Shown here: positions 25,007 through 34,509 of the stretch, piece after piece
Position numbering within the stretch: the first letter of the stretch is position 1
Layout: every line of letters starts with the position of its first letter
Source of the DNA: Acidimicrobiia bacterium
Lineage (GTDB): Bacteria > Actinomycetota > Acidimicrobiia > Acidimicrobiales > Poriferisodalaceae
Length of the DNA stretch: 46,173 bases
NCBI GenBank assembly: GCA_022824805.1
Contig: JAJDZE010000063.1
Coordinates: 1-46,173 of the forward strand
Direction of reading: 5' to 3'
Program-made: the position numbers and the translations under genes
The notes under the pieces: model-generated
The model's input: the letters and a program-made list of their open reading frames with translations, nothing else
Told to the model about the DNA's origin: nothing
Databases searched by the model: none

Positions 25007-25375
25007 ATGGCCACATTCGACGATGTACGCCGTCTGGGCATGGCCCTGCCCGAGATGGCGGAGTCGACGTCGTACGGGACACCGGCGCTGAAGGTCCGCA
25101 AGAAGCTGGTCTGCCGGATGTGGAGCGAGCGTGAGCACAACCGCGACTCGGTGCACGACACCGAGGTGTTGGTGGTGTTCTGCGAACTCGACATGAAGCA
25201 GGTGCTGCTCGACAACCATCCCGACGCGTTGTTCACGGTGCCGCATTACGACGGCTTTGGCGCTGTGCTGGTCCGCATGTCCGACGTCGACTTCGACGAC
25301 CTTGCCGACTGGATCGAGGACAGCTACCGCCTCAAAGCACCCCCGACGCTCATTCGCCAGCTCGACGCCGAGTGA
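25007..25375 (+). CDS. MmcQ/YjbR family protein
   Basis: The protein has 122 residues. It fits the YjbR fold by the opening TFDDVRRLGMALPEMAESTSYGTPALKVRKKLVCRM, and by DNHPDALFTVPHYDGFGAVLVR and YRLKAPPTLIRQL near the end. Family members resemble DNA-binding domains, but the real function is unsettled. It follows the hydratase by 6 nt and is likely the last gene of that operon. No link to its metabolism is evident. Confidence 0.88.
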   Translation: MATFDDVRRLGMALPEMAESTSYGTPALKVRKKLVCRMWSEREHNRDSVHDTEVLVVFCELDMKQVLLDNHPDALFTVPHYDGFGAVLVRMSDVDFDDLADWIEDSYRLKAPPTLIRQLDAE

Positions 25376-25400
25376 GCCAACGAGCGCTTGGGCGCCACCG

Positions 25401-25868
25401 CTAGTCGCCCGCGAGACGGGCGGGGAAACCGCCCTTTGAAATCGGCCCCCAGCTCTCGATGTGCAGGCGCAGGAGCACCTTGCTTTGGCGGGTCATGGCT
25501 TCGCGGTACTCGTCCCAGTCGGAATGCTCGCCGCTGATCACCCGGAAGTACTCCACGAGGCCGTCCATGGCCTCTGGCAGGTCCTCGACCTCGCCGCGGC
25601 ACTCGAGCTGCACCCACTCGCCGTTCCACGCATCTGACATCACGACAATCCACGCCGCAGAGTTGCGTCGCAGGTTCAGCGACTTGGCCCGGTCGGGGTA
25701 GCTGCTGACCAGTACCGCATCGCCGGCCTCGTCGAGCCCCATGGTGACCAGCGATGCCTGCGGGCGACCGTCCCGCCGGAGCGTCAGCAGCACGCCGTGA
25801 TGCCGTTCCCGCACGAATTCCCGCAGCTCTGCACGCTCCACGATCCGGTCAGTCGCTATCGACACCAT
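25401..25868 (-). CDS. PPOX class F420- or FMN-dependent oxidoreductase
   Basis: The protein has 155 residues from ATG 25868, with GGGAG upstream. It is a split-barrel pyridoxamine-phosphate-oxidase-like protein: VRERHHGVLLTLRRDGRPQASLV, SSYPDRAKSLNLRRNSAAWIVV, and VQLECRGEVEDLPEAMDGLVEYFR. In actinobacteria this group commonly uses F420. It is convergent with the YjbR gene and unlinked to it. The cofactor (F420, FMN or haem) cannot be fixed from this sequence. Confidence 0.85.
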   Translation of the reverse strand: MVSIATDRIVERAELREFVRERHHGVLLTLRRDGRPQASLVTMGLDEAGDAVLVSSYPDRAKSLNLRRNSAAWIVVMSDAWNGEWVQLECRGEVEDLPEAMDGLVEYFRVISGEHSDWDEYREAMTRQSKVLLRLHIESWGPISKGGFPARLAGD

Positions 25869-26036
25869 CTGGTACTCCCTGTCTCGGCCCAACAGTTCGG
25901 GCAGTCTCGCCGATCTACTGCCATTCGGCACTGCGGAAGCCGCTCCGGGCCGTTGGTTCACATGGCCCCCGCGTAGAGGGAAGAATCAGCCCCACGCCGT
26001 GCGCCGCACTGGCGCAGACGAGAGGTGACATTCGAG

Positions 26037-28472
26037 ATGTTGCAGCACTACCGGGTTTTGGATCTCTGCGAGGGCATCAGCCAGTTCGCGGGCTACCTGT
26101 TGGCCAGTCTGGGCGCGGAGGTGATCGCCGTCGAGCCTCCCGGCGGGGTCCAGAGCCGCCACGCAGGCCCGTTTGTCGACGACAAGCCGGATCCGGAGCG
26201 CTCACTGGCCCACTGGGCCTACAACCAGGGCAAGCAGAGCGTCACGGCAGACTTGACCACCGCCGAAGGCCGCCAACGGCTGCTTGACCTGGTGCGCGGC
26301 GCGGATGCGCTCATCGAGGACGCGCCGGTCGGGCACCTGGCATCGCTGGGCCTCGCATACGCCGATCTCGCCGCCGTCAATCCCGCCATCGTCCACGCAT
26401 CGGTGACGCCGTTCGGCTCGACCGGCCCCCGCAGCACCTGGGTCGGCTCCGACCTGACAGCAGTGGCCGGCAGCGGTTTCCTGCATGCCAGCGGCGACAA
26501 AGACCGCGCTCCCGTGCGCGTCTCGGGCGTGCCCCAGAGCTTCCTGCAAGCTGCCGGCGACGCTGCGGCAGCGATGCTCATCGCGCTGCGCGAGGCCCAG
26601 CGCAGCGGCCGCGGCCAGCACGTCGACATCTCCGCCATGGAATCGATGACCCACGGCCAGCCGCAGAACCTGTCGCCGCGGGTCAACGCGAACGCCATCG
26701 AGCGCCTCGCCGGCGGCCTGAGCCTCGGCGGTATTGACGTGCCGATGATGTTCCCGTGCGCCGACGGCAACACGATCTGCGTGGCGCTCATGGGTGCGGC
26801 GTTCGCGCCCTTCACGCAACGGCTGGTGGAGTGGGAGGCGGAGGAGGGGTTCGCCGACGAAGAGCTGCAAGCCGTCGACTGGGAGACTGTCGCAGCCGAG
26901 GTGCTGGGCGGTCAGCGTTCGCCCGAGATCATCGCCAAGTCGTTCGCGACCCATGCCCGCTTTCTCGCCACCAAGACCACCGAGGAATTGTGGGCGGCGG
27001 CGTTCGACCGGAACCTGCTCATCACGCCGTCGGCGTTGGTGAGCGACCTGCTGACCAACCCGCATTTCGCCGACCGCGAATTCTGGCGTGACGTGCAGCT
27101 CGATGCTGAGCGGACGGCGCGCTTCTGCGGCCCGCTCGTGCACTTCAGCCACGACGCTCCCGAGCGCCTGCCAGTCGTACCCCAGCTCGGCGCCGGCAAC
27201 GACACGTTCGACGCCAACCGGCAACCCCATGCGGCGACGGTTGCCGCCGGCGGCCCAGTCTCAGATGGCAGCGAGCTGCCGCTGGCTGGCCTGAAGGTGG
27301 TGGAGTTCTCGTGGGTGATCGCTACGCCGTCGGCGGTGCGGATCCTGGCCGACTACGGCGCCACCGTCGTCAAGGTCGAGACCGAGAGCCGGCCCGACAC
27401 GATGCGCACGGTCAACCCGTTCGTCGACGAGGATCCGCACCCCGACAACAGCGTCGGCTACGGCGTGTACAACGCCGGCAAGCGCAGCCTGAGCTTGGAT
27501 CTCAGCAATCCCGAATCTCGCCCGGTCGTGGAGGACCTGATCCGCTGGGCCGATATCACCACCGAGTCATGGGCGCCGGGAGCGGCTGCGCGTATGGGCT
27601 TCGGCTACGACGATTTCTCGGCGATCAACCCGCAGATCATCATGCTGTCGAGTTCGCTGCTGGGCCAGAGCGGTCCGTATTCGAGCCTTGCCGGCTACGG
27701 GTTCATGGCGGCGGCGATCGCCGGCTTCTACGAGATCACCGGCTGGCCCGACCGCGGCCCGGCGGGCCCCTACGGCCCCTACACCGACTTCTTGGCGCCG
27801 CGGGTGATCGTGGCATCGTTGATGGCGGCGCTCGAGCGACGCGACCGCACCGGCACCGGCTGCTACATCGACATCTCCCAGACCGAGGCGGCGCTGCATT
27901 ACCTGGCACCGGCCATCCTGGATGCCTCGATCAACGGCCGCGATCCGCAGCGGTCCGGCAACGACGACCCGCATATGAGCCCTCACGGTGTGTACCCGAG
28001 CACCGGCGAGGATCAGTGGGTTGCGGTCGCATGCACCGACGACCGGTGGGCACTGTTGGCTGAAACGATCGGGTTGGCTGGCGACGGTGCCGCTGGCTGG
28101 GATCAGGCTGCACGCCGCGAGCGAGCGGCGGAGATCGACGAGGCCATCTCGGCGTGGACCTCGGGGCGCACCAATGCGGAGGCCGCGGAGGCGTTGCAGG
28201 CCAGCGGCATCGACGCCTACCCGGTCAACAACGCCCAGGGCTGCTGCGACGACCCGCAGTTACGGGCGCGCGAACATCACATCAACGTTCCCCAGAGCCA
28301 TCGCGGCACGATGTGGACACAGCACTGCCGGACGCGCATGTCCCGAACGCCACCGGTGGTCTGGCGGGGCGGGCCGTGCCTCGGCGAGGACAACTTCGAA
28401 GTGCTCACCGAGTTCTTGGGCTACGACGCCGAGCGGGTCGCCGATCTGGCCGCCGCCGAGGTGCTCGCCTGA
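26037..28472 (+). CDS. Tandem CaiB/BaiF family III CoA-transferase
   Basis: The protein has 811 residues, made of two CoA-transferase family III domains joined head to tail. The first runs to about residue 400 (LDLCEGISQFAGYLLASLGAEVIAVE; GRGQHVDISAMESM). The second runs from about 415 to the end (LKVVEFSWVIATPSAVRILADYGATVVKVE; GTGCYIDISQTEAAL). Family III enzymes move CoA between carboxylic acids or racemise acyl-CoA. By alignment from memory, both copies have Glu near the site of the catalytic Asp of formyl-CoA transferase. ATG 26037 suits the ribosome-binding site GAGAGG; GTG 26025 is an alternative. The substrate is unknown; bile-acid or sterol side chains are one possibility. Confidence 0.92.
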   Translation: MLQHYRVLDLCEGISQFAGYLLASLGAEVIAVEPPGGVQSRHAGPFVDDKPDPERSLAHWAYNQGKQSVTADLTTAEGRQRLLDLVRGADALIEDAPVGHLASLGLAYADLAAVNPAIVHASVTPFGSTGPRSTWVGSDLTAVAGSGFLHASGDKDRAPVRVSGVPQSFLQAAGDAAAAMLIALREAQRSGRGQHVDISAMESMTHGQPQNLSPRVNANAIERLAGGLSLGGIDVPMMFPCADGNTICVALMGAAFAPFTQRLVEWEAEEGFADEELQAVDWETVAAEVLGGQRSPEIIAKSFATHARFLATKTTEELWAAAFDRNLLITPSALVSDLLTNPHFADREFWRDVQLDAERTARFCGPLVHFSHDAPERLPVVPQLGAGNDTFDANRQPHAATVAAGGPVSDGSELPLAGLKVVEFSWVIATPSAVRILADYGATVVKVETESRPDTMRTVNPFVDEDPHPDNSVGYGVYNAGKRSLSLDLSNPESRPVVEDLIRWADITTESWAPGAAARMGFGYDDFSAINPQIIMLSSSLLGQSGPYSSLAGYGFMAAAIAGFYEITGWPDRGPAGPYGPYTDFLAPRVIVASLMAALERRDRTGTGCYIDISQTEAALHYLAPAILDASINGRDPQRSGNDDPHMSPHGVYPSTGEDQWVAVACTDDRWALLAETIGLAGDGAAGWDQAARRERAAEIDEAISAWTSGRTNAEAAEALQASGIDAYPVNNAQGCCDDPQLRAREHHINVPQSHRGTMWTQHCRTRMSRTPPVVWRGGPCLGEDNFEVLTEFLGYDAERVADLAAAEVLA

Positions 28473-28477
28473 GCGTC

Positions 28478-29827
28478 TCACCCGCCGTTCGCTTCAGGCT
28501 CAGACTCGGCCGCTTCGTTTGGCTCAGTCTCTGATTCGACCTCTGTTGCGCTATCGGGGTCAGTCGCAGCTTCGCCCTCGCCGCCTGCTTCGCCCTCCGA
28601 CTCGGCTTCGTCCTCGGCGTCGGCCTGGGGCTCTCGGGCAGCGGTGGTCGGGGGCGGCTGGTGCCGGGCGCAGTCACCCGACACGATGTCGTTGATTCGA
28701 TCGAAACGAGCACCTTCAGAGACAGGCACTGGCGCGCCGTTGATGTCGAGCAGGTGGGGATGGAACGACCAGCCCAGCATCTCGCCGCCGTCGAAGTCGA
28801 TCTGCAGCACGCCGGTGTCTCCGGTGATGCCAGACCGGTAGTGCCACACGAAGTTGCCCAGCGAGTAGGCCACGAGCTTCCCGTCGTCGAACACCACGGG
28901 CTGCAGCACGTGCGGGTGATGGCCGATGACGGCGTCGGCGCCGTTGTGCAGCAGCTCGAAGGCGAAGTCGCGCTGGCGACCCTCCGGGCAGGTCATGCGC
29001 TCGATGCCCCAATGGACCACGGCGATCACCACGTCGGCCTCGCTCGCAGCCACCCGCACGTTGGCGAGCACCCGGTCGCGTTGGTACGCCGACGCGATCC
29101 CCGGACGCGTCTCGCTGGCCGGAAACCCGAGCGGCACCACCATCGAGGCGCCCACGAACGCAACGCGCACACCGGGGCGCACTTCGATCACGCGATGCCC
29201 GTATGCATCGCTGCTCGTCGCCCCAGCACCGAGCGCGATCACACCGTTGGCTTCGAGCAGATCAATCGTGTCGACCAGCGCGTCAGGGCCGTAGTCCATC
29301 GCGTGGTTGTTGGCCAGGCCGGCGACATCCACGCCCGCCGCAGCGATCCGCTCGGCTGCCGACGGCGACGCCCGGAACACGTACTTCTTGTCGGCAGGCT
29401 CACCGCGCTCGCTGATGACCATCTCCGCGTTCACGACGGCGATGTCTGCCGACGCGAGCGCAGGCTCGATGCCGGCGAACGGATCGACGCCGGCGGCTTC
29501 GCTGCGGTCCATCAGCACGTCGCCGCCTGCCAGCAGCGTCCACGTCAGATCCGGCGCAGTCGTCGAGGGCACAATGGCGGTCGCAGCGGTCGCTGCGATC
29601 GTCGTCGCAGCGGAAGTGACCGGCGTGGCCGACGGGGTGACCGCGCCTGCCGCCCTGCCGGACTCGGATTCGCGGGGCGCTGCTTCAGATGCTGTTTGCG
29701 GGGCGACTGCCGACGCTTCGGTTGACGTGGGCGGGAGAGGCACGACTCGCACATGGCTGGTGTTGCACGCCACCGCCAGAATGGCGAGGCCCGTAATGAC
29801 CGATGCAACGAGTGGCCGCCCCACCAT
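28478..29827 (-). CDS. CapA-family lipoprotein with acidic tail
   Basis: The protein has 449 residues. A lipoprotein-type signal ends at AVAC near residue 21. A Thr/Ala/Ser-rich linker follows to about 90. Then comes a CapA metallophosphoesterase-like domain: LLAGGDVLMDR, VVNAEMVIS, ANNHAMDYG, VHWGIE, GHHPHVLQPV, YSLGNFVW. CapA proteins take part in poly-gamma-glutamate or capsule metabolism. The last 60 residues are hyper-acidic (Glu, Ala, Ser, Asp). ATG 29827 is 7 nt after a TACCCT -10. It ends 5 bp from the CoA-transferase gene. Confidence 0.88.
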   Translation of the reverse strand: MVGRPLVASVITGLAILAVACNTSHVRVVPLPPTSTEASAVAPQTASEAAPRESESGRAAGAVTPSATPVTSAATTIAATAATAIVPSTTAPDLTWTLLAGGDVLMDRSEAAGVDPFAGIEPALASADIAVVNAEMVISERGEPADKKYVFRASPSAAERIAAAGVDVAGLANNHAMDYGPDALVDTIDLLEANGVIALGAGATSSDAYGHRVIEVRPGVRVAFVGASMVVPLGFPASETRPGIASAYQRDRVLANVRVAASEADVVIAVVHWGIERMTCPEGRQRDFAFELLHNGADAVIGHHPHVLQPVVFDDGKLVAYSLGNFVWHYRSGITGDTGVLQIDFDGGEMLGWSFHPHLLDINGAPVPVSEGARFDRINDIVSGDCARHQPPPTTAAREPQADAEDEAESEGEAGGEGEAATDPDSATEVESETEPNEAAESEPEANGG

Positions 29828-29834
29828 CGAATTG

Positions 29835-29840
29835 AGGGTA
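29835..29840 (-). promoter_or_regulatory. -10 TACCCT of capA-like gene, leaderless-type
   Basis: TACCCT on the minus strand lies 7 nt before ATG 29827. No ribosome-binding site is visible. Confidence 0.45.
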
Positions 29841-30006
29841 CGGCGGACGCGAGGCGGGCGTCCCTTGCTCGTCGGCTGCGCGCCGCGGCCGCTCGCACAC
29901 GCGGATGGTCGGTGTCGGTGGTGTCGCGACTCCGAACTAGCGTCGCGCTCGCGGGTCCGAAGGACGCCCCGCGCAGCACTGCGTCCAGCCGAACAGGAGG
30001 CTTGAT

Positions 30007-31173
30007 ATGTCGCTCGGAGACACAGTTCAAGGGATTCTCGATCGCGGCGTCGCCGATGGCGATGTGGTCGGAGCAGTCGCCAAAGTCATCGGCGCGGACG
30101 GAGAGATCTGCTCGGCTGCCGCTGGCACCCGCGGGGCTGACAGCGACGTTCCGATGTCGAATGACACCGTGTGCTGGATTGCCTCGATGACCAAGGCAGT
30201 CACCGGCACGGCGGCGATGCAACTCGTGGAGCAGGGCAAGCTCTCGCTCGACGGCCCGGCCGCAGAGGTGGTGCCGCTGCTCGGCGAGCTCGACGTGCTG
30301 GCCGGCTTCGACGACGACGGCAGCCCCGTCACCCGCCCACGCAACGGAGACATCACGCTGCGCCACCTGCTGACCCACACCGCCGGCATGGGGTACGACA
30401 TCTGGAGTCCTGAGCTCGGCCAGTTTCAAGAGGTCACTGGCACGCCAGGCGTCATCGAGTGCCAGAAGGCAACGCTGCGCAACCCCCTCCTGTTTGATCC
30501 CGGTGATCGCTGGTTCTACGGCACCGGCATCGATCACGCGGGCCAGATGGTCGAGGCAGCGTCTGGCATGTCGCTCGGCAGCTACATGTCCGACAACATC
30601 TTCGAACCGCTGGGAATGGCCGACACTGCGTTCAAGATCACTGACGACATGCGCGCCCGCCAGTCGGCGATGCACACCCGTGATGAGAACGGCTCGCTGT
30701 TCGAGATGCCGTTCGAGATCCCCCAAGAGCCGGAGTTCGAGATGGGAGGCGGCGGCCTGTACTCCACCACCGACGACTACTGCCGCTTCCTGGCCATGAT
30801 GCTGAACGGCGGCAGCCTCGACGGCAACCAGATCGTGTCACCCGACAGCCATGCGCAGATGGTCGCCAATGCCATGGGCGACCTGCGGGTGACCATGCTG
30901 CCGACGGCCGCTCCGCCCTTCTCCTTCGACGCCGAGTTCTTCCCGGGCGTGGAGAAGTCGTGGGGCTTGACGTTCCAGATCAACGAGGAACCTGCGCCGA
31001 CGGGCCGCCCTGCCGGTGGTCTCATGTGGGCCGGGCTGGCCAACTCGTACTTCTGGATCGACCTGCAGAGCCAGGTGGCCGGCTGCTACATCAGCCAGCA
31101 GGTGCCGTTCGCCGACCCCCGCTCGTACGCGCTCTACGAAGCCATCGAGACTGCCACCTACGACAGTTTCTAG
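30007..31173 (+). CDS. Serine hydrolase, beta-lactamase/EstB-like
   Basis: The protein has 388 residues. The catalytic SxxK is SMTK (in CWIASMTKAVTGTAAMQL), the Tyr motif is YGTG and the late glycine motif is GGGGLYS; HLLTHTAGMGYD is typical of class C beta-lactamase-like esterases (family VIII). There is no signal peptide, so it is cytoplasmic and probably an esterase rather than a beta-lactamase. ATG 30007 has AGGAGG upstream, and TAGCGT (29938-29943) is a candidate -10. It overlaps the end of fabF by 4 nt, tail to tail. Confidence 0.88.
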   Translation: MSLGDTVQGILDRGVADGDVVGAVAKVIGADGEICSAAAGTRGADSDVPMSNDTVCWIASMTKAVTGTAAMQLVEQGKLSLDGPAAEVVPLLGELDVLAGFDDDGSPVTRPRNGDITLRHLLTHTAGMGYDIWSPELGQFQEVTGTPGVIECQKATLRNPLLFDPGDRWFYGTGIDHAGQMVEAASGMSLGSYMSDNIFEPLGMADTAFKITDDMRARQSAMHTRDENGSLFEMPFEIPQEPEFEMGGGGLYSTTDDYCRFLAMMLNGGSLDGNQIVSPDSHAQMVANAMGDLRVTMLPTAAPPFSFDAEFFPGVEKSWGLTFQINEEPAPTGRPAGGLMWAGLANSYFWIDLQSQVAGCYISQQVPFADPRSYALYEAIETATYDSF

Positions 31174-32344
31174 GCGGGGCCGAGCACGATGCAGCCGTTG
31201 TGGCCGCCGAAGCCGAATGAGTTGCTGATCGAGGGGCCCGGCTCCCAATCAGCCGCCTGACCGGTCACCAGGCGGAACTCTGCGAGCTCAGGATCAGGTG
31301 TCGTCCAGCCGGCCGTTGCCGGGATCTTGCGGTGATGCATCGACAGCAGTACGGCAATGGCTTCCAGCGCGCCTGCCGCGCCGAGCGCATGCCCGGTGAC
31401 GCCCTTGGTGGAGGTCACGAGCGGACCGTTGGGCCCGAACAGCTTGTTGAGCGCTTCTGCTTCGGCGGCATCGTTCAGCGGGGTCGACGTGCCGTGCGCG
31501 TTCACGTGGACGATGTCGTCGGGCGCGAGGCCGGCGTCATCGATGGCGAGCTGCATGCAGCGCAGCGCCCCGGCACCGCCGGGGGCCGGCGCAGTGATGT
31601 GGTGCGCATCGGCGTTCGAGGCGGTGCCGAGCACCTCACCCCAGATCGTTGCGCCCCGCGCCATCGCCGAATCCCATTCCTCGAGCACAGGGTGGCAGCG
31701 CCCTCGGTCATCATGAAGCCGTCGCGGTTCTTGTCGAAGGGCATCGAGACGCCGCTTGACGACAGGGCCGTCATGTTGACGAAGCCCGCGGTGCCCACGG
31801 GCGTCATCACCGATTCACAGCCTCCGGCCACAATCACGTCGGCGGCACCGGTTCGGATCAGCCGCGCTGCGTAGCCGATCGCATGCGTCCCTGCCGCGCA
31901 TGCGGTGGTGAGCACCTCGCAGGGTCCGGCCAGGCCGTACCTCATCGATATAGCGGCGCCAGGGGCGTTCGGCATCATCATCGGCACCATGAACGGCGAG
32001 ACCCGGCGCGCACCCTTGCGATCCAGCACGAGCACCTGGTCTTCGAAGGTCTGCAGCCCGCCCACACCCGTGCCGTAGATCACGCCGCAGCGGTCAGGAT
32101 CGGCCGCCAGTTCCCCGGCTGACTCGAACGCCTGGGCTGCTGATGCCATGGCCAGCTGCACGGATCTGTCAGCCCGTCGGGCCTCCTTGGCATTGTCGTA
32201 GAACGGTGCTGGATCGAAGTCGGCGACTCGCCGCTCGCCTTGCGGCGGGTCAGCATTCAGCCCGCGCCAGAAGTCGTCCACTCCGGTACCGGCGCACGAA
32301 ACGACGCCGACGCCGACGACTGCTACCCGGCGCCGAGCGTTCAT
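31170..32344 (-). CDS. fabF: 3-oxoacyl-ACP synthase II, frameshifted
   Basis: This condensing enzyme elongates acyl-ACP with malonyl-ACP. The first frame, from ATG 32344, gives the N-terminal half, with the nucleophile in TTACAAGTHAIG. It reads to FDKNRDGFMMTEGAATL and then leaves homology. The second frame resumes at the next residue (31688) with VLEEWDSAMARGATIW, HVNAHGTSTPLND, STKGVTGHALGAAG and the C-terminal SNSFGFGGHN. Adding one G between CTG and TGCTC restores a normal protein of about 391 residues. So either one base was lost here, by mutation or by a sequencing or assembly error, or the gene is read by frameshifting. The Cys and both His are present across the two halves. Confidence 0.85.
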
Positions 32345-32429
32345 CGGTCGGCGCTCACTGTCCATGCTGGCCCACTGCCTGGGCAGGCCCACGGTGCAGG
32401 TCTGTGCCCATGACGCAGCAGGACAGGGC

Positions 32430-32663
32430 TCACAGCTTCGATTCGACCAGCTGAATCGCGTGGGCGACGGTGGTGACGTCTTCCAGTTCTTCCTCGTCCA
32501 CGCTGATGTCGAACTCCTCTTCCAAGGCCATCACCAGCTCGACGAGGTCCAAGCTGTCGGCGTCGAGGTCGTCGGCGAAGCTGGCCTCGGGTGTGACCTG
32601 CTCTGCGTCCACGGCCAGCACCTCGACGGCGCAGTCACGGAATCGATCCAACGTGTCACTCAT
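32430..32663 (-). CDS. acpP: Acyl carrier protein
   Basis: This 77-residue acidic four-helix protein has the phosphopantetheine attachment site at S37 in DADSLDLVELVM. It carries growing acyl chains for the enzymes encoded around it. It lies between fabG and fabF, 85 bp before fabF, and has its own possible promoter upstream (TACACT) as well as read-through from fabG. An AGGGGA ribosome-binding site precedes ATG 32663. Confidence 0.97.
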   Translation of the reverse strand: MSDTLDRFRDCAVEVLAVDAEQVTPEASFADDLDADSLDLVELVMALEEEFDISVDEEELEDVTTVAHAIQLVESKL

Positions 32664-32723
32664 GCTGATCCCCTCATGTATGGGCGGTCACCGCACGAGC
32701 CCCCGACGGCCGTGCGAGTGCGC

Positions 32724-32729
32724 AGTGTA
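32724..32729 (-). promoter_or_regulatory. Candidate -10 (TACACT) upstream of acpP
   Basis: TACACT on the minus strand lies 60 nt before the acpP start, inside the gap after fabG, and could give extra acpP transcript. Confidence 0.3.
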
Positions 32730-32754
32730 GAGGGTGAGCCGATTTGGGCATGGC

Positions 32755-33489
32755 TCAATGGCCCATTCCCAGGCCGCCGTCGACAGGTATCACGGCACCG
32801 GTGATGTACGCGCCCTCGTCGGACGCCAGAAACGCCACCGCAGCAGCTATCTCGGACGGTTCTGCCACCCGTCCCAGCGGCACAGCGTCAGTGATGGCCG
32901 CTTGCTGCTCGTCGTTCAACGCACCGAACATCTCGGTAGCGACTGGCCCGGGCGCGACGACGTTCGCGGTGATGCCGCGCGAACCGAGTTCGCGGGCCAG
33001 CGATCGCGCCATGCCCACGAGGCCCGCCTTGGACGCCGCGTAGTTGACCTGTCCGGCCGAGCCCAGCAGTCCGACCACCGACGACACGAAGATCAACCGC
33101 CCCCAGCGTGCGCGCAGCATGGGCCTGGCCGCCCGCTTGGCCATCCGGTAAGCGCCAGTCAGATTTGTGTCGACGACAGCGGCGAAGTCGTCGTCAGCCA
33201 TGCGCAGCACGAGCTGGTCGCGGGTGATGCCGGCGTTGGCCACCAGAACCTCCACCGCACCGAGCTCAGCCTCGATCGACGCGTAGGCGGCATCGACGGC
33301 ATCGCTGTCGGCCTGGTCGCACGCCATCCACAGCAGACGGTCGTCGTCAGGGGCCTCGGTGCGGCTGGTGACGGCCACACGGTGGCCTGCATCGGCAAAC
33401 AACTGAGCCGTGGCCAGGCCGATGCCGCGGCTGCCGCCGGTGACGAGAACAGTGCGTGCTGTGGCCGGGCGCGCCTCGGGCTGATTCAT
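32755..33489 (-). CDS. fabG: 3-oxoacyl-ACP reductase
   Basis: This 244-residue SDR has VTGGSRGIG, NAGITRDQL (a FabG hallmark), the Ser in VSSVVGLLGSAGQ, YAASK and PVDGGLGMG. It reduces 3-oxoacyl-ACP with NADPH. It was started at ATG 33489, 25 bp after the fabH stop; an in-frame GTG at 33537 would overlap fabH. The segment after the cofactor loop is slightly short, which is common in actinobacterial FabG-like proteins. The operon position supports the specific role. Confidence 0.93.
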   Translation of the reverse strand: MNQPEARPATARTVLVTGGSRGIGLATAQLFADAGHRVAVTSRTEAPDDDRLLWMACDQADSDAVDAAYASIEAELGAVEVLVANAGITRDQLVLRMADDDFAAVVDTNLTGAYRMAKRAARPMLRARWGRLIFVSSVVGLLGSAGQVNYAASKAGLVGMARSLARELGSRGITANVVAPGPVATEMFGALNDEQQAAITDAVPLGRVAEPSEIAAAVAFLASDEGAYITGAVIPVDGGLGMGH

Positions 33490-33514
33490 CGTGAGCAGTG
33501 TGCGTGACGCTCGT

Positions 33515-34480
33515 TCAGCTAGCTCGGGCGGGAGCACCCGACCAGCGAAGCAGTGCCGACGCCGAGGTCATGCCGGCGCCGAAGCCGACGAGCAGCACGT
33601 TGTCGCCCTCGTTGATCTGTCCGCTGCGCACGGCGTCGTCGAGTGCGAGGGGAATCGAGGCCGACGAGGTGTTGCCGGTGCGCTCGATCACCATCGCGGC
33701 TTTCTCATAGGGGATGCGCAGCCGCTTGCAGGCTGTCTCGACAATACGGACGTTGGCCTGATGGGGCACCACCACATCGATGTCGTCGGCCGTCAGCCCC
33801 GCTTGCTTCATCGACTGGCGCGCCGACTCTTCCATCACCAGCACGGCTTTCTTGAACACCGCCTGGCCCGCCATCTGGATGTAGTCGCCGTGCTCGCAGT
33901 ACAGCTGCTCCTCCATGGAACCGTCGCTCGAGACATGCCAGCCGAGCAGGTCGGAGCCCTGCTCGCTGCGCTCGAGCACGGCGGCGCCCGAGCCGTCGGC
34001 GAACAGGATGCAGGTGGCCCGATCGGTCCAGTCGGTGATCCGCGACAGCGTCTCGGCGCCGATGACCAGCACCCGCTCGTGACCCATCGCGATCATGCCG
34101 TGGCCGGCCACCAGTGAGTAGACGAACCCTGAGCAGGCGGCGTTCACGTCCATGGCGCCGCAGTCGAGGCCGAGTGCCTCTTGCACCCGCGACGACGAGG
34201 CCGGAACGCAACGATCCGGTGTGGTGGTGGCCAGGATGAGCATGTCGATGCTCGACGGATCGACACCGGCGACCTCCATCGCAGCGGATCCGGCTCGTGC
34301 GGCCAGGCCGGCGGTGGTGCCCCCGATGTTCCGCTGCTTGATGCCGGTGCGCTCGATGATCCACTCGTCGGAGGTGTCGACCGTCTCGGCAAGATCTTCG
34401 TTGGTGAGGACGCGCTCGCCGAGCGCCGTCCCGATGCCGACAATGCGCGCGCTGGATGCGTTGCCCACGCTGAGCGTCAT
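33515..34480 (-). CDS. fabH: 3-oxoacyl-ACP synthase III
   Basis: The protein has 321 residues. The catalytic Cys is C116 in VNAACSGFVYSL, with His in VPHQANVRI and Asn in TGNTSSASI, so the triad is complete. It starts chains by condensing an acyl-CoA primer with malonyl-ACP. TSDEWIIERTGIKQRNI is the usual N-terminal signature. ATG 34480 is 29 bp after the fabD stop. GGGGGG(C) runs upstream of the start serve as the only visible ribosome-binding signal. Confidence 0.96.
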   Translation of the reverse strand: MTLSVGNASSARIVGIGTALGERVLTNEDLAETVDTSDEWIIERTGIKQRNIGGTTAGLAARAGSAAMEVAGVDPSSIDMLILATTTPDRCVPASSSRVQEALGLDCGAMDVNAACSGFVYSLVAGHGMIAMGHERVLVIGAETLSRITDWTDRATCILFADGSGAAVLERSEQGSDLLGWHVSSDGSMEEQLYCEHGDYIQMAGQAVFKKAVLVMEESARQSMKQAGLTADDIDVVVPHQANVRIVETACKRLRIPYEKAAMVIERTGNTSSASIPLALDDAVRSGQINEGDNVLLVGFGAGMTSASALLRWSGAPARAS

Positions 34481-34509
34481 CTGTGGCCCCCCCTTCTGGT
34501 GCTGGCTCT

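Noticed and set aside
25401-25424. Hairpin CGCCCG/CGGGCG at the end of the PPOX gene
   Set aside because: Only six pairs and mostly inside the coding region; too weak to call a terminator.
31170-31688. The downstream half of fabF as a separate gene
   Set aside because: It starts exactly where the upstream half loses homology and has no ribosome-binding site; one frameshifted gene explains both.
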